The notes: a model not told the origin generated them from the letters alone. Shown: positions 11,001-20,564, numbered from the stretch's first letter. The stretch: DNA of 64,000 nt from Paenibacillus sp. Root52 (GCF_001426865.1 NZ_LMFO01000001.1:558001-622000); one strand, 5' to 3'. Translations and numbers: made by a program.

Positions 11001-11428
11001 TCTCCCTAGTTGATCAATCGCCATCTGCTCAGTCTGTAAAAGTTGATATTACTGGAAAGAAAAATGGTACCTATATGTATACCGGGGAATTGATCAATGC
11101 ACTAGGTACGACCACGAGTGTTCCACTGACAGTCATCGTCGCAGATGCTTCTCCAGGGCAAGCTGTTCTGTCGAACGACAACTGGGATGGTGATGGTAAC
11201 TTTAATGTCACGATGAACCTGTGGTGGGGAACAAATGCTACTGAATATGAACTGTATGAAAATGGCGTTCTAATCGATACACAATCACTACAATCTCATA
11301 CACCTAATGCTCAGTCTGCGGTTACCGCTATCTCTGGAAGATCATCTGGAAGCTACGAGTATGAAGCTGTACTTCGTAATCCTTCAGGGGAAACCAGATC
11401 ATATCCATTACAAGTGATGGTACGATAG
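5048..11428 (+). CDS. secreted rhamnogalacturonan lyase (PL11) with two SGNH acetylesterase modules
   Basis: This 2126-residue secreted protein joins several enzymes. Residues 1-34 are a signal peptide ending ARA. Residues about 42-648 are a PL11 rhamnogalacturonan lyase (YesW/YesX type) with Ca-binding [10 protein letters not shown] and [10 protein letters not shown] repeats. Residues about 655-785 and 1320-1460 are galactose-binding-like domains. Two SGNH hydrolase domains resembling rhamnogalacturonan acetylesterases follow them: GDSTM (Ser798), GGRSS, FGHND, DNTH (Asp980, His983); and SDSTV (Ser1472), GGLSS, WSHND, DNTH (Asp1644, His1647). Between them lie a concanavalin-like jelly roll and a FIVAR-like helical segment. 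The C-terminus has Ig-like domains, a FIMAH domain (about 1848-1935) and two repeats containing [18 protein letters not shown] precedes the ATG; a TTG eight codons upstream overlaps this site and is not used. It should deacetylate and cut rhamnogalacturonan I outside the cell. Confidence 0.93.
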   Translation: MNRRTVSIQKSMFVSFLAFLMVISLAVPPSPARAETSDIKAGRQGEYLNRGLVAVLVDNGVFLSWRYLNNDPDEIAFNIYKNGTKVNASPISDVTNYVDTSGFDSSQYQISTIIAGKEQMEPEVVSVWHNDYLPIPLDKPADGRTKDGGTYSYYAGDASVADLDGDGEYEIVFLWSPSNSKDNSQAGYTGNVYIDAIKLDGTKLWRIDLGVNIRAGAHYTQLMVYDLDGDGKAEVVVKTADGTIDGQGTVIGDGTKDHRNEGGYILTGPEYLTLFNGETGAAVSTVDYDPPRGNVSDWGDGYGNRVDRFLGAIAYLDGTKPSVVMSRGYYTRTVLVAYDYVGGELVKRWRFDTNEAGSQYQAQGNHNLSVLDADNDGKDEIMFGALAIDDDGSLMYSTGLGHGDAMHAGKLDPNREGHQVVSVHEHSNAAYGLEMRDAATGEILWGEKTGFDTGRGMSADIDPNHPGYESWATTVTNGQSVPVTSTYSAAGEPIYTVEEGPKTANFAIWWDGDLQRELFDHEWDNSSARGIPLIYKWDYENKKLDEIFRATGTLTNNHTKGNPALQADILGDWREEILLRSEDSSEYRLYTTTIPTDYRIPTLMQDPVYRLGVAWQNVAYNQPPHTGFYLGAESTSFPKADLTLTRGAEMLDSVYRFDFGTDTAAGSTDIQDTPYTQETGYGFTDTSGVTVGVNEVSVAAGTTFAVDLPNANYKVTLRLGSDAHDSNVGVKSEFVQKLAVTNVKAGEPLEYSYDIALVDGQLDFLFTGTTVDIQDIIIEKYPEKEVGTATTIYMAGDSTMQSYSEMQAPQEGWGQQFGRYFSNGAVIVNDAIGGRSSKSFMVDGRLDTILQRIKPGDFFFISFGHNDASAGIPDRYASPEDYKIYLSRYVNGAKQRGATPVLLTPVGRRDFNTLTQEFNVSFPAYVQAAKEVAQELNVPLIDLSKLSIAYFNKIGNTATEKVFLYANPGEYPKYPNGINDNTHFSSYGAQRIAGLVAGAVKDMELSISPLVIDPDTAEPEPEPEIQLYEEDFEGAAADYQYAMVNATGIAGTMAGTVVEQSGNKVLSVTGSGSGHRAKVFRLFDAVNGDKVDVNFDWQSGNVSAYPSEGHLTVQDSNENALFTLFTKTGSTKIHYFVGAYNPDYGTGDTAIPEGGTATEISKNQWVNVEASVNFAEKTLDLTLTNQADPTVTQTIQDIPMSSIAYADNVRAIRFLGTRKGGGGTLNWTTQIDNVRIEGTQLDSEGGDQTALVDLYDEVKALDLSAYTEASKAVVNRALAATEAIFNTEATQAQIDHAFNVLTVAKDSLTTEPGEEINTYKFDFGSGNAAEGYIKVDAKRAYIEGNKYGFADTALTQDENRETGDALKEDFTRVNGTSFLVEMDPANYRVTMTIGDAEESTSANVVVEQMTKLPLTTIAKGEFKEVTYDIALIDGIFNFNFTGNAPKINALTLERLPDNNASDKPIVYLASDSTVANYAENYRPQAGWGETLGQYFDQNEVSIDNRAVGGLSSKTFLVGGYLNDILLDINEGDYLFMQWSHNDSTPSRPERYLTPEQFKVYLKEYINGALQRGAIPVLVTPVNRRDFTGEVLNKSFPEYVQAMKETAQETETLIIDLNQASWEYFQELGTEGTKSIFMWVGTTEDNTHLQMNGAIKVSELVAGLVKELNIPLSAHVKLEGENPDQKAPHTTVTVEGEEHDGWYTSPVQVTFTASDEDSEVEGTYYQINDGETVSGTQLTLTEEGTHTITYWSVDVDGNKESEQSLTVSIDLVPPTIEIHGQTEYTIDQHVEIGYTASDAVSGVAEPEGVLLDTPAYTLEPGLNQVTATVSDIAGWEQTVEYSFAVIATFDSLINLTNSFADESSDPNASVLADQLVNTLQQAQQAANDRDGAKARQLLASYGSDVQAARGTVFTDEQVNVLLKWEEWLYQATPLANGAPGTPVLSDNNGYDTGLKDGDYTVTMNLWWGNNGNQFKLYENGELIKEVSLVDQSPSAQSVKVDITGKKNGTYMYTGELINALGTTTSVPLTVIVADASPGQAVLSNDNWDGDGNFNVTMNLWWGTNATEYELYENGVLIDTQSLQSHTPNAQSAVTAISGRSSGSYEYEAVLRNPSGETRSYPLQVMVR

Positions 11429-11501
11429 CGGCTGTAATGTTTGAAGCATTCCATTAATACTCGGTGATTAGAATTAGAAATGAAGTATACTATCCTTATA
11501 T

Positions 11502-11545
11502 AAAAAGGTGCTATTCCTCATCATTTTGAGGGATAGCACCTTTTT
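11502..11545. terminator. strong bidirectional intrinsic terminator
   Basis: AAAAAGGTGCTATTCCTCA pairs almost perfectly with TGAGGGATAGCACCTTTTT around a six-base loop. A on one side and T on the other make it a terminator for both the pectin enzyme gene and the opposing YjdJ-like gene. Confidence 0.9.
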
Positions 11546-11652
11546 GAATGAGCTCCGTATGAGAGCATTTGACTGATTTGAAAATCCATCTAAGGGATGG
11601 TTAGAAAGAGAACTGATATCTAGAGAAATTGTCATCTAAACGTGCTTAGTTA

Positions 11653-11934
11653 TTATTTATTAAGAACATCCGCGTATTCAGTGATACGATCAAAACGTCC
11701 TTTGGCAAACGGGCATAATGGTAAAATTTTAATACCGTTTTCCCGCGCGTATTCCACCATTGCTTGGATCAGTTTATCGCCAAGCCCTTGTCCGCGGTAA
11801 GCATTTTCAACTAAAGTATGATCAATAATGTAGAGCTCCGGACTTGAAATTACATACGTCATTACTGCGGCTATGTCGCCGTTATCTTGAATAAGAAATC
11901 TTTTATTAGCAGGTTCATGTTCTACGTTATGCAT
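11653..11934 (-). CDS. GNAT-like N-acetyltransferase, YjdJ family
   Basis: This 93-residue protein is a minimal GNAT fold of the YjdJ type: a short N-terminal half (DNGDIAAVMTYVISSPELYIIDHTLV), the acetyl-CoA-binding loop RGQGLGDKLI, and a short end with ILPLCPFAKGRFDR. I prefer the ATG at 11934 because AGAGG lies six bases upstream; the ATG at 11940 directly abuts that site. The gene overlaps the end of the upstream ferredoxin-like gene by eight bases, so the two are translated together, as E. coli yjdI and yjdJ are neighbours. The acceptor is unknown. Confidence 0.85.
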   Translation of the reverse strand: MHNVEHEPANKRFLIQDNGDIAAVMTYVISSPELYIIDHTLVENAYRGQGLGDKLIQAMVEYARENGIKILPLCPFAKGRFDRITEYADVLNK

Positions 11935-12175
11935 GTTCATCCTCTTTCTTTGTTGAGAAGTTATCGTCCAGAAGTCTATACGTCAATGCTCCGCTTGGAC
12001 AAGTATCAATATGCTGAGCTATTGCCTCCGCAGTGTCTGCATCTGGGGAAACCCAAGGACGTTTACTTAAGTCAAAAACACCAGGGAGGCCTTTTACACA
12101 AATACCGGAATGAATACAGACATCCGAATTAAACATGACCTCGATCTCTTTACCGTGGTATACCTTCTCCTTCAT
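11927..12175 (-). CDS. divergent 4Fe-4S mono-cluster protein, YjdI family
   Basis: An 82-residue protein of the Fer4_19 (YjdI) family. It shows Cys in FNSDVCIHSGICVKG (spaced C-x5-C) and a distant Cys in HIDTCPSGAL. It therefore has three cysteines in place of the four of a normal cluster site, which is typical of this divergent family, where a fourth ligand such as His is inferred. It is the first gene of a two-gene unit with the YjdJ-like acetyltransferase. GGAGAAGG lies a few bases upstream of the ATG, which fixes the start. Confidence 0.88.
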   Translation of the reverse strand: MKEKVYHGKEIEVMFNSDVCIHSGICVKGLPGVFDLSKRPWVSPDADTAEAIAQHIDTCPSGALTYRLLDDNFSTKKEDEHA

Positions 12176-12588
12176 TATAATGCTTCACATCTTTCACTTT
12201 AGAATTTGTTTATAGATCCAGATTCCAGGCATTCATGGTAACCAGTGTCTGCTTGGCTCTTGATGTCCGAATTATAAATGAGCAATTGTTAATAAGTCAA
12301 CGTAATGAGGACTCACTACGAAAGATTCGGAAGCCTGATTACGGTCAAGGGTCTTACTAACGGCGAAAGCTATGACGCCTTTTATTATTAGAGTTTTGAC
12401 CATTCATACCTATCTGAAAGCGAGATGTTTGTTTCCTTTTTCTTCATTACACAAGCTAGACTCTGTATGCATCATAGATTAAAATTTATTTTAGTAAGTT
12501 TCTTAATAAATCCATTTTATCAAACCTAAGTTTTGCAATTAAATTTTGATATATATCCATCTCCCAAAACGAAATTTAAAATAGATAG
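12176..12588. other. intergenic region without a recognisable gene
   Basis: These 413 bases lie between the divergent YjdI-like gene and the pseudokinase-LuxR locus. They are AT-rich with stops in all frames. I see no terminator hairpin, tRNA or convincing protein fragment; promoters for both flanking units should lie here, but none stands out. Confidence 0.5.
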
Positions 12589-12834
12589 GTGTGCATTAAC
12601 ATCAAGATTTTAAGAGACTACATCACAAATCCCTCAGTAGAACTTACTATGTTCATTGAAATTTCTATCATACTTGCAGAAATGGTGCACCGTGAACACG
12701 AGCAGAACAGGATAATTGGATGTCTTAGCCCTGATCATATCAGTGTGCAGTGGGAGGGGAGAAATGCGCATATCAACTGGCATACTGAGAGTCATGCAGC
12801 TTATCATTCTCCCGAACAATTTGAGACGTTATAA
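12589..12834 (+). pseudogene. 5' part of the frameshifted pseudokinase-LuxR gene
   Basis: This 81-codon GTG frame encodes the start of the regulator that continues in the next frame. It contains IIGCLSPDHISVQ, which aligns with the catalytic-loop region of protein kinases (HGDLSP..ILV) but lacks the catalytic Asp, and AYHSPEQFE, which corresponds to the conserved SPEQ of the activation segment. The Met/Lys-containing N-lobe is missing. The frame ends at TAA (12832-12834), while the natural continuation (YNLVPNETSDLYALG) is one base out of frame. One extra base near 12826-12832 would explain it. Confidence 0.7.
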
Positions 12835-15800
12835 CCTCGTACCGAATGAAACCAGTGATCTTTACGCATTAGGTGTTGTTCTCTACGAGTTGTTGACTGG
12901 GCATTTACCATTTCGTGCTGACAATGATGAAGACTGGGGTACCGTGCATGCCCGCAAGGTGCCTCAGCCCTTATCCGATATTCGGCCGGGATTAGACGTA
13001 ACACTGCAAACGATACTGATGAAATTACTTGCGAAATCACAGGTGGAGCGTTATCAGAGTACATATGGGTTGCTTGAAGATCTGAAGTTGTATCAGAATA
13101 TGATGGATAACAAGGAAGCATTATTGCCATTGAAATTGGGGCGTTTGGATAAAATAAGTACGCTTTCCATTTCCGATACGTGGTATGGACGTAGTGCGGA
13201 AGTGAGTCAATTGGAGAACGGACTGGAGCAGGCTTTTCAGGGAATGAATGCTTATCGTTGGGTGATAGGCAAGGAGGGAACAGGTAAAACAATGCTTGTT
13301 CATAGACTCCAACAAAATGTGGTTCGACTTGGAGGTCGAATGATCGCCATACAAACGGAACCTTTCCAAAAAAATCTGCGGTGTGCGCCGATTCTTCAGG
13401 CGTTACGGGAATGGATATTTCAACTGTGGAGTGAGCCGGTTGAATTCATTACACATCTGAAAACCAAACTGCAAAATGAGTTCGGACCAGAAATGCAGGT
13501 AATTGTCTCCAGCTTGCCCGAGGCCAAGCTGTTGTTCGACAACGCAGCGAAAGTATCGCATGTTTTGGATGCCGCGGAGGTCTGGGATCGGTTTGAAGAA
13601 TTACTACCTGACTTGATCTGCTGTATGGCTGAATGCATGCCGCCGCTTGTTCTGTTTGTAGACAATCTGCAGTGGGTCGACAATGGTACACAAAAGGTAA
13701 TTCGCGAACTCGTGTTAACACAAAAAACGTATGGATTATTCCTAATCGGGGCTTATCGTACGGAGGAGCCGATGAGTTCTTTTGGAGAAGAGGCGAATAC
13801 CGAACAAATTGAATTACTGGCTTGGTTAACCCACAGATGTCTTGCGAATCCAGAAGAACAAGTGACTCTACCGCCACTGGCTTACGAAGATGTCAGGCAG
13901 CTAATCTCTGATGCTCTATATGAGAAGTCTGGTCGCATTCAACTTCTGGCACGGTCTGTCTACGATCAGACAGGTGGTAATCCCGGCTCGGTTCGTCTCT
14001 TGCTGGAGGGATGGTTAAAGGAGGATAGACTAAGCTTTGATGAGAGAAGACGTCAGTGGGTATGGGACTCAGAAATAACCCGGCAACTAAGCAGGTCGGA
14101 GGAACATCTACATCGGCTGGAGATGGGCTTCTCCAAGCTCCCGGGAGATCGTAAGGAGTTCTTGGCTATGGCGGCCGCAATAGGGCCGGTATTTCATATA
14201 ACACTCTTGTCCGAAGTGTGTGGCATATCAGTAGATAGGGTTTTCCGTAATCTTCAAGAGGATGAAGCAGAAGGATATATTTATCGGGAAGACGAAACAG
14301 AGCTAGAAGATGAACAGGATCCGATCTATGTGTTTGCGCATGAATCCTTTCACCAAATGGTATATACCCTTGATCCAGCAAGTAATATTCACCGACATCG
14401 AGCAATTGGACGGTTGCTTCAAGAACGTACTCCGGAGTCATACGAGAAGCTGTCAAGAACAGCGGTTGATCATCTGAACTTGGCAGCTTCGACATTATCA
14501 GTGCAAGAGATGAAGCAATTAATCGAGGACAATCTTCATGCGGGACAGAAGGCGTTGGCATCCACGCATTATGCGAAAGGGAAGCATTATGCCGAAAACG
14601 GGCTTCATCTAATGGCAACATGCAAACTGGCCGTACCTGGTACACTCGATGTTGGGTTGAAGTTAGTATTAGCATGGACGGAGTATATGGGTGGTAATAG
14701 CGCACGGGCGATAGAACTGCTGGTGGACTTGAACCAAGAGAGCGATCGACTGAGTCGATCGGAGCGACTCAAAATCTGGGCGCCTTTGATCCAATTTCAT
14801 GCATTCGCGGACAATGAGACTGCGGTTCAATTTGGGATGGAGGCGCTAGGCTCCTACGGTTGGAAGCTTGAGAAGAAGAGTACACTGTTGTCTATTGGCA
14901 AGGAAGTGACCCAAACCGCCATCCTCTTACATCGAAAACGGGAGAAGCACCTTCTACTATCCAACCCACTCGACGAGGATTATGAGGCGTTATGCCACAT
15001 AATGGAGCTATTGTTTCTTCCATTGCTTGCACACGATGCAAGATCTCTTCTGGAATTGTATGCCCGATTTATTCGTTATGGGTTGCATAAAGGGGTGAAT
15101 GAGTCTCTAGCCACAATGATCGGAGCATACGAACTGATTGTGCAAAGGACATTTCCGAGCTTCGTTCGAACGACTCCGATTGCTGAGCGGGTGTTTCTGC
15201 AAATCGCAAACACCTCTACATTTAAGAAAAAGCATGTATTTACTTTTCTGAGCGGAATGATCAAGCAAATGGAAAGTCCTTTGGAATCTTCTGTTGTCCT
15301 GTTCAATGCGATGCGTCAAGGGATGGAAGCCGGTGATCATGACTTTGCTAATCCTGCCTTAATTTTCAGTGTTATGTGTAATCATGGGAATGTATATGCC
15401 CTACATGATTTGCTCCATTACTTTGAGGAGAACATGCGACAGGTTGCTGACGACAAAATACTGGAAATGATGCGGCTGACGAGCAGTTACGCAGCAGTGC
15501 TGCAAGACGATTCTTTGATCGACAGTTTTATTGCTATTCCACAAGTGCCGATTGAGAACGAGTTGGAGCCACAGGACGAGGACAATTATAGCTGCGGTTG
15601 TCGGCTCGAGGTGGCGTACCTGTCGGGCAGGTACAGGGAAGCGCTGTATTGGTCGCAACGAGGAAGGGTAAACGAAATACATTTGGATTGGATGCGAATT
15701 CGGAAACAACGTGTTTACGAGACTTTGGCACTAGCTGGATTATATTTCGAGTCGAATAAAGAGGAACGGAAGCGGATCCGGAAGTCCATACGCGCGCAGT

Positions 15801-16993
15801 TGAGATTAATGAAGAGCTGGCGAGGATATTTGGACAGTACGTCCTCCGCATACATGCTAATCCAAGCAGAAGGTGAACGAATTACAGGGAAATCGGTGGG
15901 AGCCATGCAACAATATACGGCTGCAATTAGGCAAGCGAGAACCGAGAAATACGTATTGTTGGAAGCCATTGCTTGCGAACGGCTTGCAGCATGTTATCAA
16001 GATGATCTGCTCAGTCGATCCGGAGCGGCAATTACGATGATGGATGCTTGTGCGGCATACGCCGAATGGGGAATCACCTTCAAAGTAACTCAGATTAGAA
16101 GCAGACATCATGAATTGTTAGATCCGGTATACAAGCGTTATGAAGGTCCTGTCTTACAGGAACGAGTCCATATGACTCGAAGTGGTACATCGTTTACTCA
16201 ACAGAACGGCTCCAAGACAGGTGAAGGCTTGGGCTTGAAGAGTGAAGAGGAACTTGCGTTTATACAACGACTTATCCATGGGTTAGCGATGCCGAATAAG
16301 GTCGACTGGAAGGAGAAACTCTTAGAAACGGCTATAAAACAAGCCGGAGCTGAGCGTGGTCTGTTGTTGAAGCATCAAAATAATGAATTCTGTATTGAAG
16401 CTAACAGTTCAGACTGGACTGATTTGGAAAATGGAGCAGGTCTGTATGCGGAGAGCGTGTTACGTCATACAACGATGACGGCAGAACCACTTATTCTGTA
16501 TGACGCGCTTCAGAGTTTTTGGGTGAAGGATGCTTATATTGCAGCAAGAGAACAGAGGTCGATTCTGTGTATGTCAATTGATGTTCCGGAAGACCAAACT
16601 TCCTATCTACTTTACCTGGAAAATCGACAGATGCCGGGTGTGTTCACAAAGAGGGATGTTCAGATGCTGGAACTTATTGCAACACGGATCATTTATCTCA
16701 AGCTGCTGGAAGACGAAGCTGCGGATACAACTATCTTGAGTGCTTTGGGAAGTAACGCTTCCTCGGTGGTCCCTAGTCCCGGTCAACTAGGGCTGACTGA
16801 ACCACTGACCGAACGAGAAACGGAAATTATAACAGCGATTGCAAAGGGCCTGTCGAACAGGGAGATTGCCGATCTCTTTGGGATCGCAGAGACGACGGTC
16901 AAAACACACACTTCTAGAATATACGGCAAGTTGGGTGTGAAACGGCGGGGACAAGCTGTCGTACGTGCCAGAGAGTTGAAATTAATAGAATGA
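12716..16993 (+). CDS. large LuxR-type regulator with kinase-like remnant, AAA ATPase and GAF domains (frameshifted at 5' end)
   Basis: Up to 1425 residues, counted from 12716. Residues 40-135 are the C-lobe of a protein-kinase-like domain (SDLYALGVVLYELLTGHLPF). Then comes a signal-type ATPase with Walker A GKEGTGKT (about 184) and Walker B LVLFVDNLQWVD (about 311), a long TPR-like helical middle, a GAF-like domain (about 1195-1330) and a LuxR helix-turn-helix (ERETEIITAIAKGLSNREIADLF, about 1360-1424). If translation does not begin in the upstream frame, the best independent start is ATG 12764, which has GGAGGGGAG just before it. Adjacent to the SLH surface protein gene on the same strand, it may control it. 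DNA binding through the C-terminus is expected; the signal is unknown. Confidence 0.82.
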   Translation: MDVLALIISVCSGRGEMRISTGILRVMQLIILPNNLRRYNLVPNETSDLYALGVVLYELLTGHLPFRADNDEDWGTVHARKVPQPLSDIRPGLDVTLQTILMKLLAKSQVERYQSTYGLLEDLKLYQNMMDNKEALLPLKLGRLDKISTLSISDTWYGRSAEVSQLENGLEQAFQGMNAYRWVIGKEGTGKTMLVHRLQQNVVRLGGRMIAIQTEPFQKNLRCAPILQALREWIFQLWSEPVEFITHLKTKLQNEFGPEMQVIVSSLPEAKLLFDNAAKVSHVLDAAEVWDRFEELLPDLICCMAECMPPLVLFVDNLQWVDNGTQKVIRELVLTQKTYGLFLIGAYRTEEPMSSFGEEANTEQIELLAWLTHRCLANPEEQVTLPPLAYEDVRQLISDALYEKSGRIQLLARSVYDQTGGNPGSVRLLLEGWLKEDRLSFDERRRQWVWDSEITRQLSRSEEHLHRLEMGFSKLPGDRKEFLAMAAAIGPVFHITLLSEVCGISVDRVFRNLQEDEAEGYIYREDETELEDEQDPIYVFAHESFHQMVYTLDPASNIHRHRAIGRLLQERTPESYEKLSRTAVDHLNLAASTLSVQEMKQLIEDNLHAGQKALASTHYAKGKHYAENGLHLMATCKLAVPGTLDVGLKLVLAWTEYMGGNSARAIELLVDLNQESDRLSRSERLKIWAPLIQFHAFADNETAVQFGMEALGSYGWKLEKKSTLLSIGKEVTQTAILLHRKREKHLLLSNPLDEDYEALCHIMELLFLPLLAHDARSLLELYARFIRYGLHKGVNESLATMIGAYELIVQRTFPSFVRTTPIAERVFLQIANTSTFKKKHVFTFLSGMIKQMESPLESSVVLFNAMRQGMEAGDHDFANPALIFSVMCNHGNVYALHDLLHYFEENMRQVADDKILEMMRLTSSYAAVLQDDSLIDSFIAIPQVPIENELEPQDEDNYSCGCRLEVAYLSGRYREALYWSQRGRVNEIHLDWMRIRKQRVYETLALAGLYFESNKEERKRIRKSIRAQLRLMKSWRGYLDSTSSAYMLIQAEGERITGKSVGAMQQYTAAIRQARTEKYVLLEAIACERLAACYQDDLLSRSGAAITMMDACAAYAEWGITFKVTQIRSRHHELLDPVYKRYEGPVLQERVHMTRSGTSFTQQNGSKTGEGLGLKSEEELAFIQRLIHGLAMPNKVDWKEKLLETAIKQAGAERGLLLKHQNNEFCIEANSSDWTDLENGAGLYAESVLRHTTMTAEPLILYDALQSFWVKDAYIAAREQRSILCMSIDVPEDQTSYLLYLENRQMPGVFTKRDVQMLELIATRIIYLKLLEDEAADTTILSALGSNASSVVPSPGQLGLTEPLTERETEIITAIAKGLSNREIADLFGIAETTVKTHTSRIYGKLGVKRRGQAVVRARELKLIE

Positions 16994-17002
16994 CAAAACA
17001 AG

Positions 17003-17036
17003 GAAGCGAGCCCGAAAGGGTCGCTTCTTTATTTTT
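17003..17036 (+). terminator. intrinsic terminator
   Basis: GAAGCGA pairs with TCGCTTC, with an inner CCC-GAAA-GGG tetraloop hairpin, followed by TTTATTTTT. It closes the LuxR-type regulator transcript. Confidence 0.88.
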
Positions 17037-17191
17037 ATGGAGTACTACTTTAGTAGGACTTAAATATCCTAGGATGAGAATATGATGAGATTGAGTCGAA
17101 TGATAGGAGGCCGTTTTAAGTAATTGATTCGCATTGATTATGGGAGGAACAGAATTTTGAACGGTGACAAATGGTATGAAAGGAAGTGTGT

Positions 17192-20146
17192 ATGTTGAAA
17201 AAGAGAGTGGTTCCAACTGTAAGTATGTTCGTTGTAATAGTTAGTATGGCAATTATCGTTATTTTTAATAATCAAAGTTTGGTTTCTGCCAATATGGTTA
17301 CAACACCAATCTATGTATCTGAGGACACTACAATCGTTTACGAGGGTGTCGATGCTGGAATGGTTTATGAGGATGGAAATCTTGGATATCTTGATGTCGG
17401 CTATCAGGGAACATATGGTAATCCATTAGAGGTTCAAGTATTACTAAAGTTTAATTTGCCACCAACTCCTGAAGGGTATGAGATTGAAACTGCAAATCTT
17501 TATATTCCCGTAACAGGTGGTACTTTTCAACAAACTAATTTTATGCTAAAAGTTTCTACGAGTACTGATCATAGCTGGATGCAGGATAGTGGGATTACGT
17601 CTCCACCAGCTCCAACTCCAGCGTCTGCACAATCAAGATTATTAGCTAGTACTGTCCCCCATCTTAAACCTACATTAGCTCCCTTTACTTTTACTAGCTA
17701 TATATCAGCGGAATCGACAAAAGCTAATCCGAGAGCAACCTTTATTCTATCGGGAATGACTGTTCAAGAAGCAGCTCAAGCAGGTATTCAATATGCTGAT
17801 CATTTTATACAGATGATTGAAAATAATGCTGGTGGTGGCATTAGCGGCCCATATTTAATTATGACGTACTCCGAACTTGTGAACATCGAAATTACAGGTG
17901 TTACAGATATAGGTATTTACAATACAAGTGTTATCCCACAATTTAATGTTGGTACAGCAACACTGAATGGTAGCCCCTTTACAAGTGGAACGACGGTTAG
18001 TGCTGAAGGTTCTTATACTCTTGTAGTTACCTCTGGAGGCCAACAAGAAACGGTACAATTTAGGATAGACAAAACGTCCCCCACTGCGACCGTCCTAATA
18101 AATAATGGAAGCTTATTTACCAATAATCAGAATGTGAGTATAAGGATTACTCCACATCCAGGTATGAATGATATTGTTAGTATGCGATTTTCAGTTAATG
18201 GTGGGTCTATCTCAACTACTCAGCCATACTATTCAGAATTTCAAATTTCGGTAGGAGCAGCTAACGGCCCAAAATCTGTGAATATTGAATTAATCGATGC
18301 AGCGGGTAATGTATCCCCGCTTTACTTTTGGAACTTTTCAATGAATACCACGATACCAACGGGAACTTTAACGATTAATGGTGGTGCTACCTTCACAACG
18401 AGGCAAGAGGTCGATCTCCTGATTACACCTGATGCAGGCGCAAATGAAATCGTTAAAATGCAATTTTCAACGGACAATAATAGGTGGTCTTCAGAAGAGA
18501 GCTATAGCCCAAGCAAAAGCTTTACCTTGCCAGCGGGAGATGGAATCAAGACGATATACGTAAGATTTATCGATCGCGCCGGTAATGTAGGTTCGGCTCA
18601 AAGTAGTATCATTTTGGATACGATCGCACCTGTTGTCAGTGGTGTAGCAGAAGGAGGAAGTTACACTTCCTCACGAACGATTACATTTAACGAAGGTGCT
18701 GCAACACTAAATGGTGGTTCTTTTGTGAGTGGAACGACTGTGGATACTGATGGTTCCTATGTACTCGTGGTTACGGATCGCGCCGGTAACTCAACTACTA
18801 TAACATTCAATATCAATAAACCAGCTCCAATTAGATATAGCGTTAAATACGACGGAAACGGTGCTACTGGAGGACAAAAACCCGTCGATAGTCAATCTTA
18901 TGAGAACGGACATACCGTTACAGTATCTGATAATAGTGGAGATTTAGTGAGGACTGGGTTTGCATTTAATGGTTGGAATACAAAAGCAGACGGCAGTGGG
19001 ATCAATTATGCGGCAAACAACAACTTTAATATTAATGCCGCAGATGTCATACTGTATGCATTGTGGACGGTTAATTCTTATACCTTGTCATTTGAATCAA
19101 ATGGAGGCAATGTTGTCGCTACGCAGAATCTATTTTATAACGCAACAGCGATAGAGCCGACTGCTCCAACCAGACCAGGTTATACATTTGGTGGTTGGTT
19201 TAAAGAAGCAGCCATCATTAACCAGTGGAACTTTAAGAAAGATGTCGTTACGGCGAATAAGACGTTGTATGCGAAGTGGATTATAAACAATTCTTCAAAC
19301 AATAACGGAGGAGGGGGAGGAGGGAATAATCCAACGACGCCTTCCCAAAATTCAATTGTATTTTTTGAAACGAATGGAGGGAACGTGTTAGATTATCTGT
19401 CTGTCGCGTATGACACAAAGTTAGCAGAGCTACCCATCCCCACAAGAAAAGGTTATACATTTGACGGATGGTATCATGATGTGGCGCTGACAAACAAGTG
19501 GGACATTACTAAGGATCGAGTGACCAAAAATGCAAAATTGTATGCAAAATGGGTCGAAAACACAGCATCGATCCCAACACCCGATCCGCAACCAACACCA
19601 GACGAATCCGAATCGGAACGACCCGTCGTTACTTTTGACGACCTTTCAGGACATTGGGCAAAAGAAATGATTGAGGAATTAGCTAGTCAAGGGATAATAG
19701 CAGGGTATCCCGACGGTTCTTTTCATCCAAATGAAAACATCAAACGCCATCACATGGCTCTACTATTTACGCGTACTTTCGAGTTTGAACCCACACGTGA
19801 GGCAGTTTCGTTTTCTGACGTATCCCCAAGCCGTCCTTACTATGAAGCCATCATGTCACTTCAGCAAGCTGGCATAGTAGAAGGATCCAATGGGGAATTT
19901 AATCCAAATCATTCGCTGACTCGTGCAGAGATGGCCAAAATTTTGACGCTTGCCCTTGAGATAGAACCGGGTGGAGCTGTTGCTTTCCAAGATGTACCTA
20001 CAACGCATTGGAGCTATGATTACATCGCTACACTTGCAGAACTAGAAATTGTACTTGGAGATAACGGCAAATTTAAGCCGGATGAACCCGTGACACGTGC
20101 ACAGTTTGTGGCAATGATGTATCGAGCATTAAAAGTAATACAATAA
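17192..20146 (+). CDS. S-layer-anchored surface protein with Ig-like and InlB-type repeats
   Basis: A 984-residue exported protein. Residues 1-33 are a signal peptide ending VSA. Residues about 35-230 look like a DNRLRE/carbohydrate-binding jelly roll (LLKFNLP, ANLYIPV). Residues 240-545 hold bacterial Ig-like units with paired ATLNG.SF.SGTTV motifs. Three Listeria-Bacteroides (InlB B-type) repeats follow (SVKYDGNG...LYALW, SFESNGGNV...LYAKW, FFETNGGNV...LYAKW), broken by a Gly/Asn linker. The end has three SLH domains from about residue 815 (DLSGHWAKEMIEELASQGII, then two more), which bind pyruvylated cell-wall polymer. I chose ATG 17192 because AAAGGAAG lies seven bases upstream. It is probably an adhesin or wall-binding protein; no catalytic site is visible. 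Confidence 0.9.
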   Translation: MLKKRVVPTVSMFVVIVSMAIIVIFNNQSLVSANMVTTPIYVSEDTTIVYEGVDAGMVYEDGNLGYLDVGYQGTYGNPLEVQVLLKFNLPPTPEGYEIETANLYIPVTGGTFQQTNFMLKVSTSTDHSWMQDSGITSPPAPTPASAQSRLLASTVPHLKPTLAPFTFTSYISAESTKANPRATFILSGMTVQEAAQAGIQYADHFIQMIENNAGGGISGPYLIMTYSELVNIEITGVTDIGIYNTSVIPQFNVGTATLNGSPFTSGTTVSAEGSYTLVVTSGGQQETVQFRIDKTSPTATVLINNGSLFTNNQNVSIRITPHPGMNDIVSMRFSVNGGSISTTQPYYSEFQISVGAANGPKSVNIELIDAAGNVSPLYFWNFSMNTTIPTGTLTINGGATFTTRQEVDLLITPDAGANEIVKMQFSTDNNRWSSEESYSPSKSFTLPAGDGIKTIYVRFIDRAGNVGSAQSSIILDTIAPVVSGVAEGGSYTSSRTITFNEGAATLNGGSFVSGTTVDTDGSYVLVVTDRAGNSTTITFNINKPAPIRYSVKYDGNGATGGQKPVDSQSYENGHTVTVSDNSGDLVRTGFAFNGWNTKADGSGINYAANNNFNINAADVILYALWTVNSYTLSFESNGGNVVATQNLFYNATAIEPTAPTRPGYTFGGWFKEAAIINQWNFKKDVVTANKTLYAKWIINNSSNNNGGGGGGNNPTTPSQNSIVFFETNGGNVLDYLSVAYDTKLAELPIPTRKGYTFDGWYHDVALTNKWDITKDRVTKNAKLYAKWVENTASIPTPDPQPTPDESESERPVVTFDDLSGHWAKEMIEELASQGIIAGYPDGSFHPNENIKRHHMALLFTRTFEFEPTREAVSFSDVSPSRPYYEAIMSLQQAGIVEGSNGEFNPNHSLTRAEMAKILTLALEIEPGGAVAFQDVPTTHWSYDYIATLAELEIVLGDNGKFKPDEPVTRAQFVAMMYRALKVIQ

Positions 20147-20210
20147 ACTTCTAATTGGATTAATCAGCAAAGTAGTCGGAAGGTGCATACCATAGTTACA
20201 GTAAATAGAA

Positions 20211-20245
20211 AAACACGAGGTTGTTTATTCACGCCTCGTGTTTTT
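20211..20245 (+). terminator. intrinsic terminator
   Basis: AAACACGAGG pairs perfectly with CCTCGTGTTT, followed by TTT. It ends the SLH protein transcript. Confidence 0.88.
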
Positions 20246-20334
20246 GCTGTATCAACCTTACTTATGAATGCCTATTGCAGAAACGGTGATATAGTCTGAA
20301 CATGACCCCTGGGCATAGAACAATAGACTGTCGT

Positions 20335-20535
20335 TCAACCCCTATGACTGAACCGTTGGATTGCTTCCTCGGTCACCGGCGTGAAGAGATTAACAAGATT
20401 GCCGTCAGGATCGCGGAACAATACAGTACGATTCCCCCACGGCATTGTGGTTGTGGTAGGTTCCTTTACCCACTCATCGACAAACGAGTTCAAGCAATCA
20501 TCATCCAACAAGTCTCCATTATAAAAAAAGTATTA
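20335..20535 (-). pseudogene. 3' remnant of a VOC/glyoxalase family gene
   Basis: On the minus strand the translation reads WVKEPTTTTMPWGNR, then VLFRDPDGNLVNLFTPV and TEEAIQRFSHRG before a TGA at 20335-20337. This is the conserved C-terminal end of glyoxalase/bleomycin-resistance-type proteins (PWG.R....DPDGN...L). Only about 60 residues remain; upstream the frame loses similarity and meets a stop, and no start with a ribosome site is present. It is a 5'-truncated remnant. A plus-strand frame over the same bases is only its shadow. Confidence 0.65.
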
Positions 20536-20564
20536 GAACTCCAAAGGGAGGGTAAGGGCTAAAA

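Noticed and set aside
12820..12840. Programmed +1 frameshift at TTA TAA C in the LuxR-type gene
   Set aside because: The re-paired codon UAU is a poor fit for the UUA tRNA and there is no upstream Shine-Dalgarno stimulator as in prfB, so a plain one-base insertion or error is more likely; kept only as a note in the finding.
20302..20562. An 86-codon open frame on the plus strand
   Set aside because: It lacks a ribosome site and its opposite strand encodes a clear VOC-family C-terminus, so it is a shadow of that remnant.
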